Both the position numbers and the translations under genes were made by a program. DNA of 6,537 nucleotides, taken from contig JALWVW010000112.1 of the NCBI GenBank assembly GCA_027079365.1, forward strand, positions 1-6,537, written 5' to 3'. This document shows positions 1 to 6,056 of the stretch, piece by piece. Source of the DNA: Campylobacteraceae bacterium (GTDB taxonomy: Bacteria > Campylobacterota > Campylobacteria > Campylobacterales > Sulfurovaceae). The notes below the pieces were generated by a model. That model was not told the origin of the DNA. It did no database searches and saw nothing but the letters and a program-made list of their open reading frames with translations. Numbering within the stretch: position 1 is the first letter of the stretch; each line of letters opens with the position of its first letter.

Positions 1-1692
1 AATGCTGCCTTCAGGGTCTGGTATCTTGTAGATAAAAATGGTACTATCCTGCCTCACACCTGTACTGACCCATCAGACGACAGCTGTTTTCAGACACTGT
101 ACGATACACATTTGAAGGCAGATGATACCACACTGCAGACCAGTGGTACACACGGCTTCTGTACCGAGGAAACACTGGGTGGAGGGGGATGTTCCAGCTA
201 TAGCAACACAGAGAGAAATGCCACAGGATGCTACGCCTGTTTGAGGGATCATTTTGCCAGAGCGGTCTGCTCCAGGGACAACTTCTCTATCAGACCAGCA
301 TCCTACAGACTGATGCTCTCTGACAGCAATGAATCCAATGACAGCAGCACACCAGCCTTGTCTCTGGGCACCAATGACTCTGACAGCAGTGACATTTCCC
401 CTGTGGCAAGTATCGCTGCAGGATACCGGTACAAACTTGAAGGAAATGCCACCAGCTTTGTCAGTGACAGTACCATCGCCAGAGGCTATAGGCGACTCTT
501 TGACAATCAGGATACGGACAATCTACTCTCCACGCTCCTCTTCAAAGACAAGGCAGCCTGCTATGATACAAACGACAGCTATTGGCAGGTCTTTTTCATT
601 GATGGCCAGATTGTGGGTACACCACAGGGAAGTACACTGGCTCTGGAAAAAGGGAACCTCGTCAAGCATAGCAATGTAGGTACCTACGCCTATCATCTAC
701 ATGACAGCAACTGGACCATCATCGACCAGCAAAGGTACGCATACAAAACATTCCCCGGCATAGATGATTGTAAGCCAAACGACAGCAGTATCGCCGCCGA
801 CAGCAGTAGCAAATCCGGATGCGGTATCGACTCCAAACTTACGATAAACGATGGAATACATGATGCCACATACAATGATCTTTACCTCCGGTTTCAGCCT
901 TACAGGTTTGACCTCTCTGATATCAACTTCAGCACAAGCCCAGCAGACCAGGGCACCCTTTTCATGACAGACTTTAGTGACCCCTACTATAGTACTGCAG
1001 CCAGCCTCAGCAAGACTATGGCGGCTATCCATGAAGGCAATATCACAGCACACGGCAAAGACAACATACTGACTACCAACTTCACAGATGGTTGTGCTGC
1101 AAGTAGTCTTACTATCGTACTCAATAGAGAGACCAACGACACCGAGGAGAATCTGGAAACGCTCTATGATGTCAAAATGCAGCAGTACCTACAGTATGGC
1201 AGCAATCTTGATCTCAAAATCACCTTTGACAACAACCAAACCGGAAAAGATGCCAATCTCACTCTTGCAAAGACTGCCTTTGAAGACAGCGTGGCACCAG
1301 GCTCTGCCAGAGTAAGGATCTATACCACTTTCAAAAAACCCAAGAAGGATGATATACTTGATGGCTCAGAAGGTATTGATCCCATCAAGGTAAACTATCT
1401 GGAAGTCAATGCCTCCAGTATAGATGCCAACTCTACAGTACACATGTCACTAAATATTCCAAGGGGAACAAAAGGCTTCGACCAAAATATCACCTTTGTC
1501 TATGGTCGGGTCATACCAGAGCACAAGCTCTACATCGAGAAAGAGAATAACTGGAAGAAAACCCCACTCTATGTCAACATCTACTGTGGGCAGGGCCCTA
1601 CAATCTGTAGACAGCGCTATGATCTGAACACCAGTAGTCTCTCACCTGAAGCAAGTAGCGTATGGTATCAGGCAAGTGACCTATTCAAATAA
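1..1692 (+). CDS. Large exported surface protein, MshQ/DUF6701-like (5' partial)
   Basis: The frame is open from base 1, so the TTG at 112 is only an internal codon and the gene starts outside the window. About 563 C-terminal residues are visible. They are rich in Asn, Asp, Ser and Thr, with paired cysteines (C-x2-C near 229-240, another Cys near 268). A stretch reading RDNFSIRP (274-297) is followed by AGYRYKLEGNAT (418-456), and FVYGR (1495-1509) lies near the end. From memory this order resembles the DUF6701 region of MshQ-type proteins of MSHA pili and giant proteins beside Campylobacterota pseudopilin genes; the match is remote. Sixteen D/E-x-N-x-S/T sequons suggest a PglB-glycosylated periplasmic or surface protein. 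It heads a run of minor pilin genes, so a pilus or pseudopilus tip or adhesin role is inferred. The N-terminus, any signal peptide and total length cannot be seen. Confidence 0.8.
   Translation, partial: NAAFRVWYLVDKNGTILPHTCTDPSDDSCFQTLYDTHLKADDTTLQTSGTHGFCTEETLGGGGCSSYSNTERNATGCYACLRDHFARAVCSRDNFSIRPASYRLMLSDSNESNDSSTPALSLGTNDSDSSDISPVASIAAGYRYKLEGNATSFVSDSTIARGYRRLFDNQDTDNLLSTLLFKDKAACYDTNDSYWQVFFIDGQIVGTPQGSTLALEKGNLVKHSNVGTYAYHLHDSNWTIIDQQRYAYKTFPGIDDCKPNDSSIAADSSSKSGCGIDSKLTINDGIHDATYNDLYLRFQPYRFDLSDINFSTSPADQGTLFMTDFSDPYYSTAASLSKTMAAIHEGNITAHGKDNILTTNFTDGCAASSLTIVLNRETNDTEENLETLYDVKMQQYLQYGSNLDLKITFDNNQTGKDANLTLAKTAFEDSVAPGSARVRIYTTFKKPKKDDILDGSEGIDPIKVNYLEVNASSIDANSTVHMSLNIPRGTKGFDQNITFVYGRVIPEHKLYIEKENNWKKTPLYVNIYCGQGPTICRQRYDLNTSSLSPEASSVWYQASDLFK
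319..393 (+). repeat. Asp-Ser/Asn-rich low-complexity stretch inside the large protein
   Basis: The translation here alternates SDSNESNDSSTP and TNDSDSSDIS, with repeated GACAGCA motifs in the DNA. It lies between the RDNFSIRP and AGYRYKL segments and carries two overlapping-spaced extended sequons. It is probably a flexible, exposed linker. A shorter similar run (NDSSIAADSSSKS) occurs at about 778-825. Confidence 0.5.
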
Positions 1693-1701
1693 GGAAAACC
1701 C

Positions 1702-2112
1702 ATGAAGCACTCAACAATATTTTATTGCTGCCTCCTGATATCCACAGGGATCTATGGCGCTGAAAGTCCAGATATGGGAGTCTCAGATCTCAATGTCACC
1801 CACTATACAGGACGCCCCTCCAACCCTAGACTCTCACATGGAAGTCAGACTGAAGTACTAAAAATTACCCATATGGGCTATGATCCGGACACCGCAATCC
1901 AGGATGACATCAATGTTTCGATACTGCCAACTGACCTCAAGCCTACCACCGTCAGGGTCAGGTATCTCTCTTCGCCTTGGCTAAACTATAAAGATGATTT
2001 TTATGATGTCCACTTCCTGCCAAAGCCTACAGAATGGACAGGACATGGCAAAACTGGGCATGTGGTGGATGATGATATCAGCACCTACAAAAGCCGAAGA
2101 GTGGAGTGGTAG
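1702..2112 (+). CDS. Small secreted protein, likely detached C-terminal part of the upstream protein family
   Basis: This encodes 136 residues. The ATG is preceded by AAGGA (1691-1695) at good spacing. The N-terminus has K2-H3, then a hydrophobic core (TIFYCCLLISTGIYG, residues 5-19) and a likely Sec signal peptidase site near residues 19-20. No lipobox is seen although C9-C10 lie in the core. The mature part has two extended sequons (DLNVT, residues 29-33; DINVS, 69-73) and ends in WTGHGKTGHVV...SRRVEW. From memory, this ending resembles the extreme C-terminus of giant Campylobacterota proteins next to pseudopilin genes. It lies 9 bases after the previous stop and in the same reading frame, so it may be a split-off domain that gained its own export signal. 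The next gene starts directly after its stop. Function unknown; a partner of the upstream protein is inferred. Confidence 0.8.
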   Translation: MKHSTIFYCCLLISTGIYGAESPDMGVSDLNVTHYTGRPSNPRLSHGSQTEVLKITHMGYDPDTAIQDDINVSILPTDLKPTTVRVRYLSSPWLNYKDDFYDVHFLPKPTEWTGHGKTGHVVDDDISTYKSRRVEW

Positions 2113-2829
2113 ATGAGAACCAGCAACAAACGACCTGCCATAGCGATGATTGAGCTAATCTTTTCCATCGTGATCATGGGACTGGTACTACTGTCCGCAC
2201 CTATGCTGATCAGTACTGCCTCCAAGACCACTTCTGTCGCCCTACAGCAAGAGGGGATCAATGAGGCTGCTTCCAGGATCAATATGATCCTCACCTATGA
2301 GTGGGATGAGAACAATGTCAACTCTCCCTGTACCAACTTTCCTTCTATACTACTTGTCAGCAACGGTGATGGTGAGCTGGCACCTACAGCCATCACAAAC
2401 GAAAGAGCTGGTAGACCTGCAGGAACCTTTTCCCACACCTTCGACTGTGCAGGGCCAGGGACAAGGCTTAATGCTACCGCTACTGGCAGCGAACTTACTG
2501 GTGTCATAGATGATCTAGATGATTTTAATAATGTGTCTCTAGCAGATGTCCCGTTAGGCGCAGGAGGTGAAGACTATATCGAACAGACGACTGTCAATAT
2601 CGCTACCACGGTCAGATATATCACTGATACTGCCAACTACAACAATAATCCACTACAATACAATTTCGACCCCTCTGCTGCCGACATCCCAGGAACGACC
2701 AATATCAAAGAGGTCTCTGTGACATTGACAAGCAGCAACGATGATGTTGAAGAACTAAAAAAACAGATCACCATGCATGCCTTTAGCTGTAATATCGGTA
2801 GTTACCGTCTTGATTTTAGGAATCTATAA
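2113..2829 (+). CDS. Prepilin-like minor (pseudo)pilin, MshD/PilV/GspI-like
   Basis: This encodes 238 residues with a class III (type IV pilin) signal. The short basic leader ends at Ala9, and the mature protein starts IAMIELIFSIVIMG, with Glu14 at position +5 and a hydrophobic helix to about residue 34. The -1 residue is Ala, not the usual Gly, as in the neighbouring pilins. The rest is a variable periplasmic domain with Cys73, Cys112 and Cys226, able to form a disulfide. The start ATG directly abuts the preceding TAG, with GGAG at 2103-2106 as ribosome site. Its place before an MshO/PilW-like gene suggests the MshD/PilV/GspI slot, but the soluble domain gives no clear family match, so the slot is inferred. 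Both plain N-x-S/T sites lack an acidic -2 residue. Confidence 0.88.
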   Translation: MRTSNKRPAIAMIELIFSIVIMGLVLLSAPMLISTASKTTSVALQQEGINEAASRINMILTYEWDENNVNSPCTNFPSILLVSNGDGELAPTAITNERAGRPAGTFSHTFDCAGPGTRLNATATGSELTGVIDDLDDFNNVSLADVPLGAGGEDYIEQTTVNIATTVRYITDTANYNNNPLQYNFDPSAADIPGTTNIKEVSVTLTSSNDDVEELKKQITMHAFSCNIGSYRLDFRNL

Positions 2830-3680
2830 TGTTGTGCAAATCCATACGCAATGCCTTTACGATGCTGGAGGTAATCTTCGTGATCATTATCCTCGGTATC
2901 GTCTCCTCCATCGGAGCAGAGATCATCGCACAGACTTACGGCAGCTACATCATCCAGCGTGCGCAATATCGTGCCAATATCAAGACAGAGCTTGCCCTCA
3001 CCCAGATCGCCAACCGCCTGCGTTATGCGATACAGGGCACTGTAGGAGCCAGACCTACCCTTGTCGGAGCATTCACCTCCATAGAGTTTGTCACCAACCC
3101 CAACACAAAGGTGCTGCAGTGGGTAGGGTATGACGGCGACAGCTTCGAGGCGATGACTTCCACCAGCAGAAGGCCAGGCTGGAGTGGATTTGCCGATCTC
3201 GATACAACCGTAACAACCAGTACCAACCTTAGAACGCCCGGATCCAATCTGGGACTTGCCAGTAGCATTATCAGTAATCTAGGTGGTAGCCTAGGTAATG
3301 CCCGTATCTATTTTGCCGAAGGCAATCCTACTGCTGCGGGTCTGGCCATAGGGTATGCTGTAAATGGTGGCAGTGGAGAAAACATCACTCTCAGCCCAGG
3401 TATCCCCACAGGAGAGAAGATTACCGAGCGCTACAAACTGGCCTGGAGTTCCTATGCACTGGAGGTAGATGCCAACAATGACCTGATCTTGCACTATAAC
3501 TTTACCCCGGTAGCAGGTACTGCAATCGCAGGAAGCAATAGTATCCTGCTGCATGATGTAACCAACTTTCGTTTCAAATCTTCCGGCGGAGCCTTCCGAC
3601 TCAAGATATGCAAGACAGAACGCATCTCCGGCGAATCCAACGAAACGATCCATGCCTGCAAAGAGAAGGTGGTATTCTAA
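2829..3680 (+). CDS. Prepilin-like minor (pseudo)pilin, MshO/PilW/GspJ-like
   Basis: This encodes 283 residues. The leader ends RNA (Ala9), then FTMLEVIFVIIILGIV with Glu14 at +5, followed by the transmembrane/polymerisation helix. A helix with KTELALTQIANRLRYAI (around residues 52-70) is typical of GspJ/PilW-type minor pilins, where the extended helix leads into a larger beta domain. Near the C-terminus, FRFKSSGGAFRLKIC and a second Cys (Cys277 in HACKEKVVF) probably form a disulfide loop. One extended sequon, ESNET (Asn271), lies in that loop; an EGNPT is disqualified by proline. The ATG overlaps the previous TAA by one base (TAATG), with AGGAA at 2818-2822, so translational coupling is likely. 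Length suits MshO/PilW better than GspJ, but I cannot separate these by eye. Confidence 0.88.
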   Translation: MLCKSIRNAFTMLEVIFVIIILGIVSSIGAEIIAQTYGSYIIQRAQYRANIKTELALTQIANRLRYAIQGTVGARPTLVGAFTSIEFVTNPNTKVLQWVGYDGDSFEAMTSTSRRPGWSGFADLDTTVTTSTNLRTPGSNLGLASSIISNLGGSLGNARIYFAEGNPTAAGLAIGYAVNGGSGENITLSPGIPTGEKITERYKLAWSSYALEVDANNDLILHYNFTPVAGTAIAGSNSILLHDVTNFRFKSSGGAFRLKICKTERISGESNETIHACKEKVVF

Positions 3681-4150
3681 TGAAAACAGTACATACAAGA
3701 GAGGCATTTGCTATGATTACGGCAATCTTTGTCATGGTCATCATGGCGACAGTAGGGGCGCTGGTCATGAGCACCAGTGGCAAGATCGTCAAGACCACCA
3801 CCGCACAGTATCAGCACGAACAAGCCATACTCTATGCCAAAAGCTATACAGAGTATGCCATCATGGCAGTCACTGCACACAGCAGGGCAGCAAACTGTAT
3901 CGAAACAATAAACGGCGCCATTGGTGACGATCCCGTCAATGGTGAAGGATACCGTGTGCGTACGCATATAGCCTATATTGGTCCAGCTACGGTGATAGGA
4001 AACTGTGCCGCCACCAGACAGTTGAGCACCAACGTCACTAATCCCAATACGCCTCTGACCCTCATCATCGATGCCTATGTAGACTACAAAGACCCAGACA
4101 ACACTGCACAGTGGCGTACCGTACACAGACGCACCGTGCAGAAGATCTAA
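3680..4150 (+). CDS. Prepilin-like minor (pseudo)pilin lacking Glu+5, MshP/PilX/GspK-like
   Basis: This encodes 156 residues from the ATG at 3680, which overlaps the previous stop by one base (TAATG) like its upstream neighbour. A longer in-frame start at 3608 would add residues overlapping the previous gene and bury the prepilin signal, so it is rejected. The leader ends REA (Ala9), followed by FAMITAIFVMVIMATVGALVM. Position +5 is Thr14 instead of Glu, as in GspK, PilX and MshP, minor pilins thought to cap or initiate the fibre. After the helix, QYQHEQAILYAKSYTEYAI (residues 43-61) matches the PilX/MshP-type helix pattern. Cys73 and Cys109 may pair. It is too short for a full GspK (usually about 300 residues), so MshP/PilX is favoured. 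Confidence 0.87.
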   Translation: MKTVHTREAFAMITAIFVMVIMATVGALVMSTSGKIVKTTTAQYQHEQAILYAKSYTEYAIMAVTAHSRAANCIETINGAIGDDPVNGEGYRVRTHIAYIGPATVIGNCAATRQLSTNVTNPNTPLTLIIDAYVDYKDPDNTAQWRTVHRRTVQKI

Positions 4151-4159
4151 GGAGAACAA

Positions 4160-4816
4160 ATGAGACGCAATGCATTTACCATGATAGAGCTGGTACTGGT
4201 CATCGTAGTACTGGGTATCCTCGCAGCACTGGCAATCCCCAGACTGGATAGAGACCTTAGACAGGAGGCAGCTGATACCACCCTTGCCAACATTCGCTAT
4301 GCACAGCACTTTGCACTACAGGATGACAAGCAGAAGTTTGATAATCCAAAATGGCAACAGCGGTTTTGGCATCTCTATTTTGGCACCTGTGAAGATAAAC
4401 TGTTCTTTGCAGTAGGCAGCGATAACGACATGAATAGCTCCACCAATGGGCGAGTAGCGTTCGATGAAAGTGCACTCGACCCTAGTAACGGCAAGCACCT
4501 GTGGGCAGTCGATGGCACTAGTTGCAGTGGTGCCTATCATACAGCTTCCGAGATAAGCCCCAGTGTACTGATCGGCAAAAAATATGGGGTTAAAACAATT
4601 AGTCATAATGGAGGCTGCACCAATAATTATATCGGCTTTGACCATCTTGGCAGACCTTATGGTGATAAATTTACAAACTCTAAAAAACCAGATAATGATG
4701 GTTATATGACCTCACCTTGTATCTTCACTTTCACGCTAAAAAAAGGCGACCCTTTCAGCATACGCATTGAGCCTGAGACCGGGTATGCCTATGTAGTTGG
4801 CCAGGAAAAGATATAG
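4160..4816 (+). CDS. Prepilin-like minor (pseudo)pilin, GspH/FimT/MshC-like
   Basis: This encodes 218 residues. The leader is only five residues (MRRNA), then FTMIELVLVIVVLGILAALAIPRL with Glu10 at +5. This is the most canonical prepilin start of the four. Downstream, IGFDHLGRPY (158-167), a Cys-containing strand (SPCIFTFTL, 185-193) and IRIEPETGYAYV (201-212) fit the GspH/FimT beta-sandwich pattern. Cys77, Cys122, Cys153 and Cys187 could form two disulfides. One extended sequon, DMNSS, sits near residue 92. A strong AAGGAG ribosome site (4149-4154) overlaps the preceding stop and lies 5 bases before the ATG. It is the last gene of the operon. Residues 140-180 are encoded by noticeably more AT-rich DNA than the flanks. 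Confidence 0.9.
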   Translation: MRRNAFTMIELVLVIVVLGILAALAIPRLDRDLRQEAADTTLANIRYAQHFALQDDKQKFDNPKWQQRFWHLYFGTCEDKLFFAVGSDNDMNSSTNGRVAFDESALDPSNGKHLWAVDGTSCSGAYHTASEISPSVLIGKKYGVKTISHNGGCTNNYIGFDHLGRPYGDKFTNSKKPDNDGYMTSPCIFTFTLKKGDPFSIRIEPETGYAYVVGQEKI

Positions 4817-4822
4817 CAGCTC

Positions 4823-4843
4823 CACAAAAACCCTTTTTTTGTG
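4823..4843 (+). terminator. Weak AT-rich hairpin after the pilin operon, possible terminator
   Basis: CACAAAAA (4823-4830) is complementary to TTTTTGTG (4836-4843), with a 5-base loop. It starts 7 bases after the stop of the last pilin gene. The stem is mostly A-T, and no T-run follows it, since the T-run forms the right arm. It is therefore not a textbook intrinsic terminator, and the T-run may instead serve as the upstream T-rich element of the next promoter. Confidence 0.3.
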
Positions 4844-4850
4844 CTATACT
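4842..4850 (+). promoter_or_regulatory. Candidate extended -10 promoter for the MFS gene
   Basis: TGCTATACT fits an extended -10 element (TG-n-TATACT, hexamer at 4845-4850). A T7 run (4834-4840) lies just upstream. Campylobacterota sigma-70 promoters typically lack a clear -35 box and use T-rich upstream DNA, and no -35 is seen here. Transcription would start near 4857, about 24 bases before the ATG at 4881. Confidence 0.5.
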
Positions 4851-4876
4851 CTCTGATAAATTTTTCTCAGAGAGTA
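4847..4876. promoter_or_regulatory. 10-bp palindrome overlapping the -10 box and ribosome binding site (operator or RNA hairpin)
   Basis: TACTCTCTGA (4847-4856) and TCAGAGAGTA (4867-4876) form a perfect 10-bp inverted repeat around a 10-base AT-rich centre. The left arm overlaps the -10 hexamer. The right arm contains the GAGAG ribosome site (4870-4874) of the gene starting at 4881. It could be a repressor operator or, in read-through transcripts from the pilin operon, a hairpin hiding the ribosome site. Confidence 0.55.
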
Positions 4877-4880
4877 CTGC

Positions 4881-6056
4881 ATGTTTAGACCTCGGCTACT
4901 AGATCGCAACCACAACACCGCTATCCTCACCGCAGGGATCCTCTCTCTGATCCTGGGCATTGGTATTGCCAGATTTTCTTTTACTTCTTTGCTGCCTGCT
5001 ATGATGGGAGACTTTTTGGATGTGACCTCCACCGGCGTGCTCGCCTCTGTCAACTTTGCAGGCTATCTCAGTGGTGCGATCTTTGCGATTTTTATCCAGG
5101 ATATCAACACTAAAGTACGCTATTTTCGACTCGGGATGGTACTCTCAGTACTGACGACACTGGTACTGGGAATGACAGAAAACTATACACTCTGGGTACT
5201 CTCCCGCATTATCGCCGGATTTGGTACGGCTATGGGGATGGTCGTAGGCTCAGCCATCGTCATGTACAAACTGGATATGCCGGATAAGACAAAAGCCATG
5301 GGCATCCACTTTAGCGGGATAGGAATCGCTATACTGGTCACTGATCTCATCGCAAAAGCCGTATTTGCTTCAGGGCATAGCTGGCAGAGCGCATGGATCG
5401 TACTGAGTCTGACAGGCATCCCACTGGCACTCTACACGATCTATATCCTCTCTTTTGACCACCATGTCAAGCAGGCTGCAGTCAAGCACAGCTTTGATAT
5501 CTCCATCTTTACCCCTTTTGTGCTCCTGCTCACCATCGCCTACTTTACCGAAGGTGTCGGGTTTGTCGTGCAAGCGACCTTCCTGCCGGATATTATTGAC
5601 TCCATACCGGGTCTGGAGGGCTGGGGAAGCAGGACATGGACGATGGTAGGACTGGCTGGCATCCCCTCCTGCATCCTCTGGATGCGGCTGGCACACCGCT
5701 TTGGCAGTATTCAGGTCATGATACTCGCTATGGCACTGCAGGTGATCGGTATCCTTTTGCCCACTTTTACAAATAATATCACGCTTATCTTGCTCAGTGG
5801 TATTTTGTATGGCGGTACCTTTGTCGGGCTGGTAGCACTCTTTCTCAACCTAGGTGGAAGAATCGCCGCCCACAACCCTGTCATTCTCATGGGAGCCTTC
5901 ACGACCGCCTACGGCATCGGGCAGGTGACTGCGCCACTCTACAGTGTGGCACTGGTACACACCAGCGGCACTTATGATCTGGCACTCTATGTCACGGCAC
6001 TGATCGTATCAGGAGGGTTACTGCTGCTTCTTTTTGGCAGAAGATATCAAGAGTGA
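4881..6056 (+). CDS. MFS transporter, YbfB/YjiJ (MFS_4) type
   Basis: This encodes 391 residues with about 12 hydrophobic segments (roughly 14-30, 52-72, 82-97, 102-125, 140-161, 168-190, 209-232, 250-268, 277-293, 299-320, 333-355, 366-385), full length for the major facilitator superfamily and located in the inner membrane. GIARFSFTSLLPAM at the end of TM1 and VGLAGIPSCILW in TM8 are typical of the YbfB/YjiJ family, whose substrates are poorly known. A polar loop around residues 191-206 (DHHVKQAAVKHS) divides the two six-helix halves. The ribosome site is GAGAG (4870-4874), inside a palindrome. The gene appears to have its own promoter and to be unrelated to the pilin operon. Its 3' end overlaps the convergent gene by 10 bases. 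The substrate cannot be inferred. Confidence 0.92.
   Translation: MFRPRLLDRNHNTAILTAGILSLILGIGIARFSFTSLLPAMMGDFLDVTSTGVLASVNFAGYLSGAIFAIFIQDINTKVRYFRLGMVLSVLTTLVLGMTENYTLWVLSRIIAGFGTAMGMVVGSAIVMYKLDMPDKTKAMGIHFSGIGIAILVTDLIAKAVFASGHSWQSAWIVLSLTGIPLALYTIYILSFDHHVKQAAVKHSFDISIFTPFVLLLTIAYFTEGVGFVVQATFLPDIIDSIPGLEGWGSRTWTMVGLAGIPSCILWMRLAHRFGSIQVMILAMALQVIGILLPTFTNNITLILLSGILYGGTFVGLVALFLNLGGRIAAHNPVILMGAFTTAYGIGQVTAPLYSVALVHTSGTYDLALYVTALIVSGGLLLLLFGRRYQE

Noticed and set aside
112..114. TTG at 112 as the start of the large protein
   Set aside because: The frame is open back to base 1 and the upstream residues have the same composition, including one extended sequon (DKNGT), so the gene is truncated by the window edge.
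181..190. G-rich run encoding four glycines as a phase-variable poly-G tract
   Set aside because: The longest G run is only five or six bases, below the usual length for contingency tracts in Campylobacterota.
697..1053. Antisense ORFs within the large gene and within the pilin genes (for example 3677-4309 on the minus strand)
   Set aside because: They show no recognisable domain or ribosome site and lie opposite clearly coding frames; they are shadows of codon usage.
2757..2763. A7 runs at 2757-2763 and 4738-4744 as programmed frameshift or phase-variation tracts
   Set aside because: Both encode Leu-Lys-Lys within intact frames, are short for phase variation, and no stimulatory structure or meaningful alternative frame was seen.
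3318..3332. EGNPT in the MshO/PilW-like pilin as a glycosylation site
   Set aside because: Proline after Asn is not accepted by the known oligosaccharyltransferases.
3608..3679. Longer start at 3608 for the Glu+5-less pilin
   Set aside because: It would overlap the previous gene by more than 70 bases and place 24 extra residues before a complete prepilin leader; the TAATG-coupled start at 3680 fits the operon.
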